Positions 27,753 through 35,962 of a DNA stretch of 64,000 nucleotides are shown piece by piece. The notes under the pieces are model-generated. The model made no database searches, was not told the origin of the DNA, and was given only the letters and a program-made list of their open reading frames with translations. Source of the DNA: JABDMH01 sp965223165 (GTDB lineage Bacteria > Bacteroidota > Bacteroidia > Chitinophagales > Saprospiraceae); assembly GCA_965223165.1 (NCBI GenBank), contig CBDCVQ010000003.1, forward strand, positions 248,001 to 312,000, given 5' to 3'. The translations under genes and the position numbers were made by a program. Numbering within the stretch: the first letter of the stretch is position 1; the number at the start of each line of letters is the position of its first letter.

Positions 27753-27753
27753 T

Positions 27754-28137
27754 ATGCACTCTCTAAAGCGCTCCATTCGTTCGCTAGCAGCTTACAGTAT
27801 ATTTGCGTGGTATTCGTCGTCCATGTTCCATCAGCCCACCGTCGAACTTCTCTACGAGATAAGCATGCTTTGCTTTTTTCTGGTCTGCGCCCTTTCGATG
27901 TGGCATAGCCGCCGACGCAACATTCCTGCGCCAGTGCGGGTCAACAAAAATGCCAGGCCCTGGCTAGTCCTCACCATCCTGCTTGGCTCGGCACCTTATG
28001 CATACTATCAGATGAGTGGGTCTGCGAAATCGCCTGGCGATGGATTATTCCTGCTGCAATGGTGTGTAATTATCATGGCACCGCTCATGGCCTTGGACGT
28101 GATCCGCTTCGTCCTGACCGATAAGCGCTTCCTGTGA
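27754..28137 (+). CDS. Putative small multi-span membrane protein
   Basis: The 127-residue frame starts at an ATG that coincides with the edge of the intron fragment, so its original 5' end may have been lost or changed; in-frame ATGs at 27823 and 27865 are alternatives. Three hydrophobic segments are visible: LLYEISMLCFFLVCALSM, PWLVLTILLGSAPYAYY and GLFLLQWCVIIMAPLMALDV. No family is recognised. The hydrophobic pattern supports a gene, but it could be a remnant. Confidence 0.5.
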   Translation: MHSLKRSIRSLAAYSIFAWYSSSMFHQPTVELLYEISMLCFFLVCALSMWHSRRRNIPAPVRVNKNARPWLVLTILLGSAPYAYYQMSGSAKSPGDGLFLLQWCVIIMAPLMALDVIRFVLTDKRFL

Positions 28138-28267
28138 GATCAAGTACAAACTGACTACGACTGTGGCATGACCAGCTTCCAGCTCTAGTCACGCCAGGCA
28201 CTTCAATGCTAGTCAAGCTAGGAACTCCTAAACTCCAGCTCACTGCATTAATCTTATTTTCAACATC

Positions 28268-28783
28268 ATGCCTGACCACCAACATGCGTTTACGACCGTG
28301 ATGGACAAGTTCAGCTCCGAGCTGTGGGGACATCACTTGGTGGTGCCCATGGACGTCTCGGCGTACTACTTAGAACACGACATCAAGCGTCTCTTGTGCA
28401 CGATCAACGAGCGGGAGACCTTCCCCTGTGCGCTGATGCCGATGGGGGAAGCACGGTACTTCATTCTGGTCAACAAGGAGCGACGTCGCAAGATGCGACT
28501 GGAAAAGGGCGATCGCGTGGCAGTGGTCCTGCAACCAGATCAGAGCAAGTATGGCCTCCCCATGCCGGAAGAATTGCAAGAGTTGCTACAAATCGACGAA
28601 GAGGGCAACCGGCTGTTTCACGCATTGACGCCCGGCAGGCAACGCAACCTGCTCTACATCGTGGGCAAGCCTAAGCGCTCCGAAACCCGGGTGACAAAAG
28701 CCGTAGTGGTCATTGAACACTTAAAAAGGAATCGCGGCGAAATCGACTTCAAGGGGCTTCAAGAGGATTTTAAGAACTATTGA
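28268..28783 (+). CDS. DUF1905/YdeI-OmdA family protein
   Basis: The 171-residue protein has a DUF1905 beta domain (about 8-95: VVPMDVSAYYLEHDIKRLLC, then GDRVAVVLQPD) followed by a YdeI/OmpD-associated (bacteriocin-protection) helical domain (about 100-155: ALTPGRQRNLLYIVGKPKRS, then ETRVTKAVVVIEHL). This pairing is common in soil and marine bacteria. The family has been linked to protection against bacteriocins or cationic peptides in enterobacteria, but its biochemistry is unknown. No signal peptide. Confidence 0.8.
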   Translation: MPDHQHAFTTVMDKFSSELWGHHLVVPMDVSAYYLEHDIKRLLCTINERETFPCALMPMGEARYFILVNKERRRKMRLEKGDRVAVVLQPDQSKYGLPMPEELQELLQIDEEGNRLFHALTPGRQRNLLYIVGKPKRSETRVTKAVVVIEHLKRNRGEIDFKGLQEDFKNY

Positions 28784-28909
28784 GGAGAAGGCAGGGGCTG
28801 AGGCTAAGGCTGAGGTCTTCAAAGTCGCGAGCTCGCCAACAACCCAACGACTGAGCAGAGTATCCCACAGGTCGCGAGCTTGCCTAAACTTTAGTCACTC
28901 AACTCAAGT
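28784..28909. repeat. Intergenic copies of the GCGAGCTCGC core
   Basis: GTCTTCAAAGTCGCGAGCTC (about 28815-28834), with the perfect palindrome GCGAGCTCGC at 28827-28836, is followed by a second copy with one change (GGTCGCGAGCTTGCC, about 28869-28883) and then actcaactcaag words. This is the same motif context as in the array after ftsY. Confidence 0.7.
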
Positions 28910-29911
28910 TTACTCAACACGCAAACCAGCCACCCCTTCAATCATTCGCTGGGCAAGGCTGCGCTTTAGCTCCTGAGGTATAAAGGCGGCTCCGATGGCA
29001 TTGAGATTGCATTTGAGAAACTCTGCCGTGCTCCAGCCAAAGTGCTCGACCAGGTTAGCGTACTCACGCTGGAGGCTAATGTCGGAGATGGTGCGGCCAT
29101 CGGTATTGATGCTCATGCTCACACCGGTGCGAAAGATCTGATCCACCGTATGGTCTGACAATTGGTCGTAGATGTGCGTCTGGATGTTGCTTGTGGGACA
29201 AATCTCCAGGTGAATTTGATGCTGCTTTAGATGCTCCATCAGGGCCGGGTCCTCGATGCTGCGGATCCCATGGCCGATGCGGCACGGACGTAAGTGTTCC
29301 AGCGTCTCCCACACGCTATCGGCACCCCGAGCCTCCCCCGCGTGTGCCGTGCAGGCAATGCCCTGGTCCCGGGCGTAGGCGAACGCGCCCACATGGGCAT
29401 CGATCGGATAGCCAGCTTCGTCAGCAGCAATGTCAAGACCTACTACCCGGCTCCCTTTGAAGGCCTCCACCAACTTGACCGTTTGCATGCTTTGCTCCTC
29501 AGTAAAGTGTCGCAGCGTGCACAAGATGATCCGCACCTCAATGCCGGTGGCCTCAATGCCCTCCTGCACGGCTTGATCCACGGTCACCACGACCTCCTCC
29601 GCAGTCAGTCCCTGCTCCAGATGTTGTAAGGGGGCATACCGTATTTCAGCATAGATCACGTGATCCCGCTGCAACTGCTCGAACAGATCCAAGGTGACCC
29701 ACGTCAGTTGGTCCTTCGTCTGCATCAGCGCAATCCCACTCACCGCACATTTTAGGTAGTCTACCAGGTTGGTACACTTTGGACCCGCTTGAAAATTCTC
29801 CTGATAATACTCCCTCGTGACCGAGGGATCGATCTTGTTGACCACCTCGTAGCTCAAGGAGCAGTCCAGATGTAGGTGCAGTTCCACCTTCGGCATGCCC
29901 ACGATATCCAT
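28910..29911 (-). CDS. add: Adenosine deaminase family protein
   Basis: The 333-residue amidohydrolase-fold protein, expected to deaminate adenosine or a related purine. Zinc and catalytic landmarks are KVELHLHLD (first two His), TAHAGEA (third zinc His and catalytic Glu), CRIGHGIRS (catalytic His) and MSINTDGRT (zinc Asp). The usual second aspartate of the NTDD motif is glycine here (NTDG), so substrate preference may differ from classical adenosine deaminases. The second methionine (residue 6) is an equally good start. Confidence 0.85.
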   Translation of the reverse strand: MDIVGMPKVELHLHLDCSLSYEVVNKIDPSVTREYYQENFQAGPKCTNLVDYLKCAVSGIALMQTKDQLTWVTLDLFEQLQRDHVIYAEIRYAPLQHLEQGLTAEEVVVTVDQAVQEGIEATGIEVRIILCTLRHFTEEQSMQTVKLVEAFKGSRVVGLDIAADEAGYPIDAHVGAFAYARDQGIACTAHAGEARGADSVWETLEHLRPCRIGHGIRSIEDPALMEHLKQHQIHLEICPTSNIQTHIYDQLSDHTVDQIFRTGVSMSINTDGRTISDISLQREYANLVEHFGWSTAEFLKCNLNAIGAAFIPQELKRSLAQRMIEGVAGLRVE

Positions 29912-30059
29912 ACCGCAATGATAAGAAGTAATCGAGGGAGTTTCGTGTGACGGTAGTGCCTAGAGTGACTGAAGTGACTAGAGAGAACTAAAGTTCATTC
30001 GAGCTCGCGACGAATGTGAATCCTGCCAAGGCGCATCCGGCCGAGCACACGACCGCCCG

Positions 30060-30258
30060 GATCAAACTCGCTAACTCGGAACTCAGAACTCTGAACTCGG
30101 AACTCAGAACTCTGAACTCTGAACTCGGAACTCGGAACTCTGAACTCGCTAACTCTGAACTCGGAACTCGCTAACTCGGAACTCGGAACTCGCTAACTCT
30201 GAACTCGCTAACTCTGAACTCTGAACTCTGAACTCGGAACTCGGAACTCGGAACTCTG
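30060..30258. repeat. 10-bp-period tract of aactcggaactctg words
   Basis: About twenty 10-base units alternate between aactcggaac, tctgaactcg and tcgctaactc. They fill the space right up to the stop of the DUF4249 gene at 30261. The reverse complement reads gagttccgagtt, the same word family as the other tracts. A GAGCTCGCGACGAA core lies just upstream at about 30001-30014. Confidence 0.9.
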
Positions 30259-30260
30259 AA

Positions 30261-31160
30261 CTACCTAATAACCTGCATCTCCATATGATCGGTCCGGGTA
30301 ACGGTAAAAATACCATGCCCATTTTCGACATTATCGTGGACGACCACCGGCTCTGTAAACGGAAATTCTTTTGTGTCCAGATACAATACTCGAGACCGCT
30401 CAAAGTAATACCTACTGGGGGTCATCGTACGCAACTCCACCTGCATTCGACCATTGTACTGATCAAATTCCGCCTCAAACGGTAAATAATCCGCATAGAA
30501 CTGAGCGGTAAAGCTGCGCCCCTCAAAGGTACCGTCCGATATCATGACGTGTTCGGTGTACCCAGACTCAGCGGAGATATCATTTGTATTGACGTAGTAG
30601 TGATTCTCGTACGTTTCGCCGTCGAACTCAAGCAAGACCTTGAAGTCAAAACTGTAGAATTGGTCGCCGGGCAGATCCCGAAACCGCACTTTGATGAGAT
30701 GTGCCCTCCCTAGTTCTGACACTGTACCCTCCCACTCAAAGGAGCTGGATTCAATCTGGGCGGGCTCGCCAATCACCTGTTCCGACCACACCGAAGTATA
30801 ATTGGGAGCAGAGACTTCTAAGCGATAGGTCCCGGCCTTTAGTGCCAAAGGGATTGCCGGCGACTGCTCATAGTAGCCTGAGCCGGCATTAAAGCGGGGC
30901 TGAAATAATATCTCTCCATTGTATTTAATGGTGACCTCTGCATCCCTAATCAGCTGATAATCTTCCGGCACGACAATGCCCAGGCTATGAGATACAAGGA
31001 CTTGAACGAGGGTATCACCATCAGACAGATGGCTGGACACGGCCAAGGCAGGCTCGTGGTCCGGCAGGTCTATTTCGACAACTTGGCTAAAAGGCTCTTC
31101 GCCACAGCTGGTTACCATTAGTGAGAGACCCAACAACGTAATTATGCTTGTTATTTTCAT
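30261..31160 (-). CDS. DUF4249 family lipoprotein
   Basis: The 299-residue protein has a lipoprotein signal (MKITSIITLLGLSLMVTSCG; lipobox Cys at residue 19). The body fits DUF4249: VVEIDLPDHEPALAVSSHLS, then LVQVLVSHSLGI near the N-terminus and a beta-rich remainder. DUF4249 genes typically sit directly after STN-type TonB receptors, as here with a six-base gap, and are presumed periplasmic or surface partners of the receptor. The ligand is unknown. Confidence 0.9.
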   Translation of the reverse strand: MKITSIITLLGLSLMVTSCGEEPFSQVVEIDLPDHEPALAVSSHLSDGDTLVQVLVSHSLGIVVPEDYQLIRDAEVTIKYNGEILFQPRFNAGSGYYEQSPAIPLALKAGTYRLEVSAPNYTSVWSEQVIGEPAQIESSSFEWEGTVSELGRAHLIKVRFRDLPGDQFYSFDFKVLLEFDGETYENHYYVNTNDISAESGYTEHVMISDGTFEGRSFTAQFYADYLPFEAEFDQYNGRMQVELRTMTPSRYYFERSRVLYLDTKEFPFTEPVVVHDNVENGHGIFTVTRTDHMEMQVIR

Positions 31161-31166
31161 ATCTTT

Positions 31167-33797
31167 CTAAAATTTGAAGGTGTACGACACGGTGGGCACA
31201 ATGGGTAGTATGCTAATCTCTCTAAAACGCCGCTTCCGCCTTATCACATCTCCATTGTGATCAAACTCGACCTTGGTGTCTGCACTGGCAAAATAGGGGT
31301 TTCGATGCCAGTAGGCATTGTAGGCGCCAATGGTCCATTTACGTTCATATTTTCTCTTCTGCTTGCTAAATTCGATGGAAAAATCCAAGCGATGATAATC
31401 TGTCATCCGGAAATCGTTCTTTTCACCCAGGGTTTCGATTTCTCCAAAAAATTCCGCTCCGACAAGTCCGCGATAATAGTCTACGGGATAGCGATAGATC
31501 GGCAGCGTGATAGCATTGCCCGTGCCAAATACCCAGGCAGCCGAAAGATTGATTCGGTCCGTCAGTTTATGGGACGCCACAATAGATATGTCATGCCTAC
31601 GATCATATCGAAATGGAAAACGATCGCCGCCATTGATTAGGTCAAATTGTCGATTATTCCATGATAGGGTATAACCTATCCACCCGGTCGTTTTGCCTAG
31701 CTTTTTTTGGAGGAAAAATTCGAGGCCGTATGAATCGCCATCCCCTTGGGTAATTTTTGATTGCCAATCATTTTCCAACCCAAGCAGAAAGGTCGCACCC
31801 TCCCTAAACGAGAGCACATTATCCATTTCCTTGTAATAGCCCTCCACCGAAAATTCGTAGCCATCTTTGAGCGTAGTGGCGACACCCAGCGCCACTTGCC
31901 AACTCTGTTGTGGCTTCACCCGCCTCGTACTTGGCACCCAGAGATCAGTGGGTAAGCTCAGGGACTCGCTGGTGAGCAGATTGATATACTGAGCCATCGT
32001 GCTAAAGGAGGCTTTGATTGACGTCTTGGGACTCAGCAAATATCGCAGGCCGAAGCGGGGTTGGATTGAGGTGTAATTTTCGCCATCGACATTGAAGAGG
32101 GACGTGTGCAGTCCCAGATTGGCCTTGATCCGGCCCCAGCGCATATCATCTTCTATGTACGCCACATACTCGCGAGAAGATTTTTTCTGTGAGCCCACCA
32201 CCGTATCAACCGGATTGGTCTCATCGTCCACTCTGACCGCCAACGCTCCCGGCCGGTAAGAATGGTGGGTCGCACTGATACCAGCCCGAACGTAGTGGTT
32301 GGGATGCGGCACATAATCCAGGTCCCATTTAGCACTCCAATCTGTAATACCAGAAATGTACTTGGCCAAAAAGATGTCCTCTTTGTCTTTGGATTGTTTG
32401 GTGCGCTGCTCAGCCAGGATATTAATATCATAATTACTGTGGGTCATCGTCAGATTGCTAAACAGCTTGTTGTTGATCTTGTAATTCCACCGCAGCACGC
32501 CGATCAGGTTGCCCCAATTGATGCCGGTCGTGGACTGATTTTCACTCTCCGAAAAAACCGTATTAAACACATCGGATCCAGAATAACCGCTCAAATAAAC
32601 ACGGTGCCTATCGTTGATCCGATAATTAATTTTGGCGTTTAGATCATAGAAAAACAATTTGGGGTCAACGTTTAAACCTTCGGGTTGCGACTTTTTGATG
32701 ATAGGACGAAAAATAAGGTCAGCGTAGGTGCGGCGACCAGAAATCAGAAAGGAGGCTTTTTCCTTCTTGATGGGACCTTCCAGGGTGAGTTTAGAAGAGA
32801 TCAGACCGATCGAACCCTCACCATGAAACTCTTGCATGTTCCCTTCCTTCATGTTGATCTCAAGGACCGAGGACAAGCGGCCACCGAAGCGCGCCGGAAA
32901 TCCCCCCTTCGTCAAGGTCACATTTTTGATCGCGTCTGCATTAAATACGGAGAAGACGCCCAGGAGATGGGACACGTTGTAGACCGGCACACCATCGAGC
33001 AAAACGAGATTTTGATCGGGGCTTCCCCCACGCACGTACAGGCCGCTCTGGCCCTCGCCTCCCGACTGTACCCCCGGCAGCAGTTGGAGGCTTTTTAGTA
33101 CGTCGACCTCTCCGAGCAACGCTGGCATTTTTTTGATCACTTCCACGGGCACATCTACTTGACTCATCTGGGTCTCCTCCTGAATCCGTGTGGTAGCCTT
33201 GGCGGTCACCTCGACGACCTCCAGGTTCAAGCTAGAGGACAATCGAATTTGCTCCGACCGGTCCGTATTGTGATTGAGGGCCAGTATGACGGGCTCGTAG
33301 CCCACATAAGAAAACACCAGCCGTACCGAGTCGTGTGGCAAGGTAATGCTAAAGAAACCAAACTGGTTAGAAGATGTGCCGAGCTGAGAGTGCTCATCAA
33401 AGACGCTGCATCCAATCAGCGCCTCGCCTGTTTCGTCGTCCAAAATGTATCCGTCGATCGTGGAGCTCTTCTGTTGACGGGCCGGCTGCGCTTGGCGATA
33501 GAGCACGACTTGGCTGCCCACCATCTTGTACTTCAGGGGTTGACCCTCCAGCATCTTGTCCAGGACGGCAGAGATTTTCTCTTGCTCGAAGCGCGCGGAC
33601 ACTTTGGCAGTTTTGGGAATGATATTCCGGTTGTAGGCGAGCGCAATGCCCGCCTTTTCCCGGACTTGATCCAGGGCCTCGGCCAACGGTACCGACTCAA
33701 AGGCGATGGTAATTTTCCCATCCAGCATGGTACTTTGTGACCAGAGCGGCTGGCCCAACGATAGCGCCAGCATGGTTAAAAATAATCTTGCTTTCAT
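31167..33797 (-). CDS. TonB-dependent receptor with STN and carboxypeptidase-like domains
   Basis: The 876-residue outer-membrane receptor: signal peptide (about 1-20), a secretin/TonB STN domain (about 27-100; VPLAEALDQVREKAGIALAY) used for signalling to an anti-sigma factor, a CarboxypepD_reg-like domain (about 112-195), a plug (about 215-320; GLYVRGGSPDQNLVLLDGVP) and a 22-strand-type barrel ending in YTFKF. With the FecR protein and the ECF sigma factor upstream it makes a FecIRA-like cell-surface signalling circuit. The imported compound cannot be told from sequence; no SusD partner is present. Confidence 0.93.
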   Translation of the reverse strand: MKARLFLTMLALSLGQPLWSQSTMLDGKITIAFESVPLAEALDQVREKAGIALAYNRNIIPKTAKVSARFEQEKISAVLDKMLEGQPLKYKMVGSQVVLYRQAQPARQQKSSTIDGYILDDETGEALIGCSVFDEHSQLGTSSNQFGFFSITLPHDSVRLVFSYVGYEPVILALNHNTDRSEQIRLSSSLNLEVVEVTAKATTRIQEETQMSQVDVPVEVIKKMPALLGEVDVLKSLQLLPGVQSGGEGQSGLYVRGGSPDQNLVLLDGVPVYNVSHLLGVFSVFNADAIKNVTLTKGGFPARFGGRLSSVLEINMKEGNMQEFHGEGSIGLISSKLTLEGPIKKEKASFLISGRRTYADLIFRPIIKKSQPEGLNVDPKLFFYDLNAKINYRINDRHRVYLSGYSGSDVFNTVFSESENQSTTGINWGNLIGVLRWNYKINNKLFSNLTMTHSNYDINILAEQRTKQSKDKEDIFLAKYISGITDWSAKWDLDYVPHPNHYVRAGISATHHSYRPGALAVRVDDETNPVDTVVGSQKKSSREYVAYIEDDMRWGRIKANLGLHTSLFNVDGENYTSIQPRFGLRYLLSPKTSIKASFSTMAQYINLLTSESLSLPTDLWVPSTRRVKPQQSWQVALGVATTLKDGYEFSVEGYYKEMDNVLSFREGATFLLGLENDWQSKITQGDGDSYGLEFFLQKKLGKTTGWIGYTLSWNNRQFDLINGGDRFPFRYDRRHDISIVASHKLTDRINLSAAWVFGTGNAITLPIYRYPVDYYRGLVGAEFFGEIETLGEKNDFRMTDYHRLDFSIEFSKQKRKYERKWTIGAYNAYWHRNPYFASADTKVEFDHNGDVIRRKRRFREISILPIVPTVSYTFKF

Positions 33798-33828
33798 AGT
33801 TAATTAGACAATTGGAAAATCAAGAAAA

Positions 33829-34752
33829 CTAGTGTCGGATGACAACCTGCTCCCCATCTTGCTCGATGGTCACATCACACGTCAGCTGAATAACCTCCAG
33901 AATCTCGGATAGTGGCAACTGTCGAAATCTGGCAGATAGCAAGCAATCAGACGTACGATCGCCTTCGATCACAATCTTCTTGTCATAGTATTGATTTAGA
34001 TTTTCGATCACCTCGTAGATAGGCGCATCAGAAAATTCGAAGTAGCCCGACCAAGAGACGTCGCTGCTACTTTTAATTCTGTGGGAGGTCAATTGGCCAT
34101 TTCTGATCTCACCGGTCAAGCCGGGCGTCAACTCAATCTTCTGACCACTGCGTGCTAGCAGCGCGACCCGACCGGAGGAAACGGACACCGAGGTCCGCCC
34201 ATCCGCCGATTCCACCTGAAACGAAGTGCCGAGCACTTGCACCTGCCCCTCGGAAGCATTAATGATAAATGGTTGAATAGTGTCGCGGAGGACGTCGAAA
34301 TAGGCCGTGCCTCGAAGGTGTACACGACGCTGCTCGCCTTCCCACGTCTCGGGGAAACGCAGCTCGGCACCCGCTCGCAACTGCACGGTCGAGCCATCAG
34401 GCAAATCCCAGGTCTGCCCATCCTCAACCGCAGCAAGCACAGTTTCCGGGGTCTGCCAGAGCGTCGGATAGACGTACAAAGCACCGATCGCCAGCACGAT
34501 CACCGCCGCTGCCCAGCGCAGCCATCGAAGTGACAGAGTCCGAGCCCCCCTCGCCTTGGCTGAACGTACCTTCTGCCAGGCAAGTGCTGTATCCACCTCG
34601 CGGATCTCCACTCGCGGAGTCAGCACCCGGATCTGATCCAGTTCAGCTTGTACATGCGGATGGGCCGCCAGCCAGGCCGCTACCTGATCCCGTTTGTCCC
34701 CTTCCAATTCCCCCGCCAAATAAGCCGCCAGAAGATCGTCGCTTGGTCGCAT
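33829..34752 (-). CDS. FecR-family anti-sigma factor
   Basis: The 307-residue inner-membrane regulator has a short cytoplasmic head (LLAAYLAGELEGDKRDQVAA) expected to bind the sigma factor, a transmembrane helix (WAAAVIVLAIGALYVYPTLW, about 85-105), the periplasmic FecR domain (GSTVQLRAGAELRF, then RVHLRGTAYFDV) and a C-terminal DUF4974-like STN-type domain (FEFSD ... LIYEVIENLNQYY region). It is 31 bases upstream of the receptor gene. It should hold the sigma factor until the receptor signals. Confidence 0.93.
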   Translation of the reverse strand: MRPSDDLLAAYLAGELEGDKRDQVAAWLAAHPHVQAELDQIRVLTPRVEIREVDTALAWQKVRSAKARGARTLSLRWLRWAAAVIVLAIGALYVYPTLWQTPETVLAAVEDGQTWDLPDGSTVQLRAGAELRFPETWEGEQRRVHLRGTAYFDVLRDTIQPFIINASEGQVQVLGTSFQVESADGRTSVSVSSGRVALLARSGQKIELTPGLTGEIRNGQLTSHRIKSSSDVSWSGYFEFSDAPIYEVIENLNQYYDKKIVIEGDRTSDCLLSARFRQLPLSEILEVIQLTCDVTIEQDGEQVVIRH

Positions 34753-34889
34753 AGCTTTGCCCTTTTACCTCATCGACGATGTTCCCCTACCCATACCCCT
34801 ACTCAGTTTCAGATTTTTTCTGTGGGCAAGAAGCTCGCTGCCCTGGAACGACGATTGCGCTGGACCCTACCTAGTAGAGCATTAAATCT

Positions 34890-35067
34890 TGTTGCCAATT
34901 CTAATGTCTTTGGTCCGCATACTTCGTTGCAAAGCCTCGACATAGCTACGGCTAGCCACCCACCCGCTTTCGCGGTTCCCTCACTTCTCGCATTGTCATG
35001 CTCGACTCTTCGAGATCGCTCGGTCATGCCTCGTCTGCGAACAAAATCCTATTAGAATTATTCAACA
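34890..35067. repeat. 178-bp MITE-like element (copy 1) between sigma and anti-sigma genes
   Basis: The ends are imperfect inverted repeats: TGTTGCCAATTCTAAT at 34890-34905 and ATTAGAATTATTCAACA at 35051-35067. Inside, CTTCGTTGCAAAGCCTCG (about 34923-34940) and GCCTCGTCTGCGAACAAAAT are shared with the element at 35807. There is no coding potential. It fills most of the gap between the sigma factor and fecR-type genes, which are normally adjacent. Confidence 0.65.
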
Positions 35068-35083
35068 TATCTAATGCGAAACT

Positions 35084-35578
35084 CTACCAGATGCCCGCCC
35101 GGAGCATGCGCAGGGCTCGCCCCATCTGATTTTCGACAGTCTTGACCGAGATCCCCATTTCCTGCGCAATTTCGCGGTAGGTCAGACCTTCTTTACGGCT
35201 GAGCAGGAAGACTTGACGCGTCTTGGGTGGTAGTTTGGCGATGAGGAAGGACAGCTTGGCGAGTTGCTCTTCCGCATGCTCGTCCGATGAATGCACAGAC
35301 GGCTCATGCAACTCCTGGGTGATAGGCACTACCGTCCGGCGCTCTCGCTTCCGCAAATCATCAATGCAGCGGTGCTTGACCGAGCGGGTAAGATATTGAT
35401 CCGGCTTGTCGATCTTCTGCTGCTTACTTTTCTCCCAAAAGGCGACGAAAACCCCCTGCACGATATCCTCACACTGGGGCAGGTCTCCCAAAATGGCAAG
35501 AGCGTAGTTGCACAGGGGAGGGTACAGTCTCTCGAAAAGACGTTGGAATTCAGCTTCTGACCTATTGGGATTAGGCAT
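35084..35578 (-). CDS. ECF-type RNA polymerase sigma-70 factor
   Basis: A start at 35578 (MPNPNRSEAEFQ) gives about 164 residues; the frame extends to 35629, but that passes through the promoter. Region 2 (FQRLFERLYPPLCNYALAIL, then CEDIVQGVFVAFWEK) and region 4 (LPPKTRQVFLLSRKEGLTYR, then EIAQEMGISVKTVENQMGRA) are clear. It belongs to the Bacteroidota FecI-like group that works with FecR anti-sigma factors. Its presumed target is the receptor/DUF4249 transcript downstream. Confidence 0.93.
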   Translation of the reverse strand: MPNPNRSEAEFQRLFERLYPPLCNYALAILGDLPQCEDIVQGVFVAFWEKSKQQKIDKPDQYLTRSVKHRCIDDLRKRERRTVVPITQELHEPSVHSSDEHAEEQLAKLSFLIAKLPPKTRQVFLLSRKEGLTYREIAQEMGISVKTVENQMGRALRMLRAGIW

Positions 35579-35604
35579 GCACGATGTTATCCTAACGGAG
35601 GAGG

Positions 35605-35612
35605 CAAAACTA
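35605..35612 (-). promoter_or_regulatory. Candidate -7 box TAGTTTTG for the sigma factor gene
   Basis: On the minus strand TAGTTTTG fits TAnnTTTG and lies 26 bases before the ATG at 35578, which supports that start over the longer frame. Confidence 0.45.
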
Positions 35613-35806
35613 GGGATTACCATCGGCATAACGTCGGAAAGTTGACAAACGGCTCAAGCTGTCCCGACAAAATGGTACCTCGTTGCGCACATGATTCCCT
35701 TAGTGACTCGGACAAACTGCCCTTAGCCTCCGTTCATGCTCACACCCCGAGACGCCGTTCGAGGTATGCGGGTCTCCAAGGGCTCGGGCCAATGTCTCTT
35801 TGGAGC

Positions 35807-35958
35807 CTGTTGAAATACTAATTCTGATTTGTTCGCTAGTTCGTTTGCCCGCATGCTTCGTTGCAAAGCCTCGCCGTAGCTCCAGCTATACCTGTGTTTG
35901 GGCCTTGCCTGCGGACAAAATAACGTCGGGATCCAAGATGGAGTCAGTCATTCAACAG
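35807..35958. repeat. 152-bp MITE-like element (copy 2)
   Basis: It is bounded by CTGTTGAA (35807-35814) and its inverted copy TTCAACAG (35951-35958). It shares GCTTCGTTGCAAAGCCTCG, the adjoining TAGCT and a GCCTTGCCTGCGGACAAAAT block with copy 1. It sits immediately after the stop of the amidohydrolase gene (35963) on its minus-strand 3' side. The rest of the 35579-35962 gap shows nothing else. Confidence 0.6.
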
Positions 35959-35962
35959 CCTC

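Larger units (their letters stand above)
27455..27753 (-). mobile_element. 5'-truncated group II intron (RT tail plus domains V and VI)
   Basis: Read on the minus strand, this block holds the last ~70 codons of a group II intron reverse transcriptase/maturase (27525-27752), a domain V hairpin (27489-27521), and a domain VI-like stem GAGCGG...CCGCTC ending CTCTAT at 27455, the expected AY intron end. Everything upstream of the maturase C-terminus is missing. Loss of the 5' side fits incomplete reverse transcription during retrotransposition, or later deletion. The fragment cannot splice. Confidence 0.8.
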
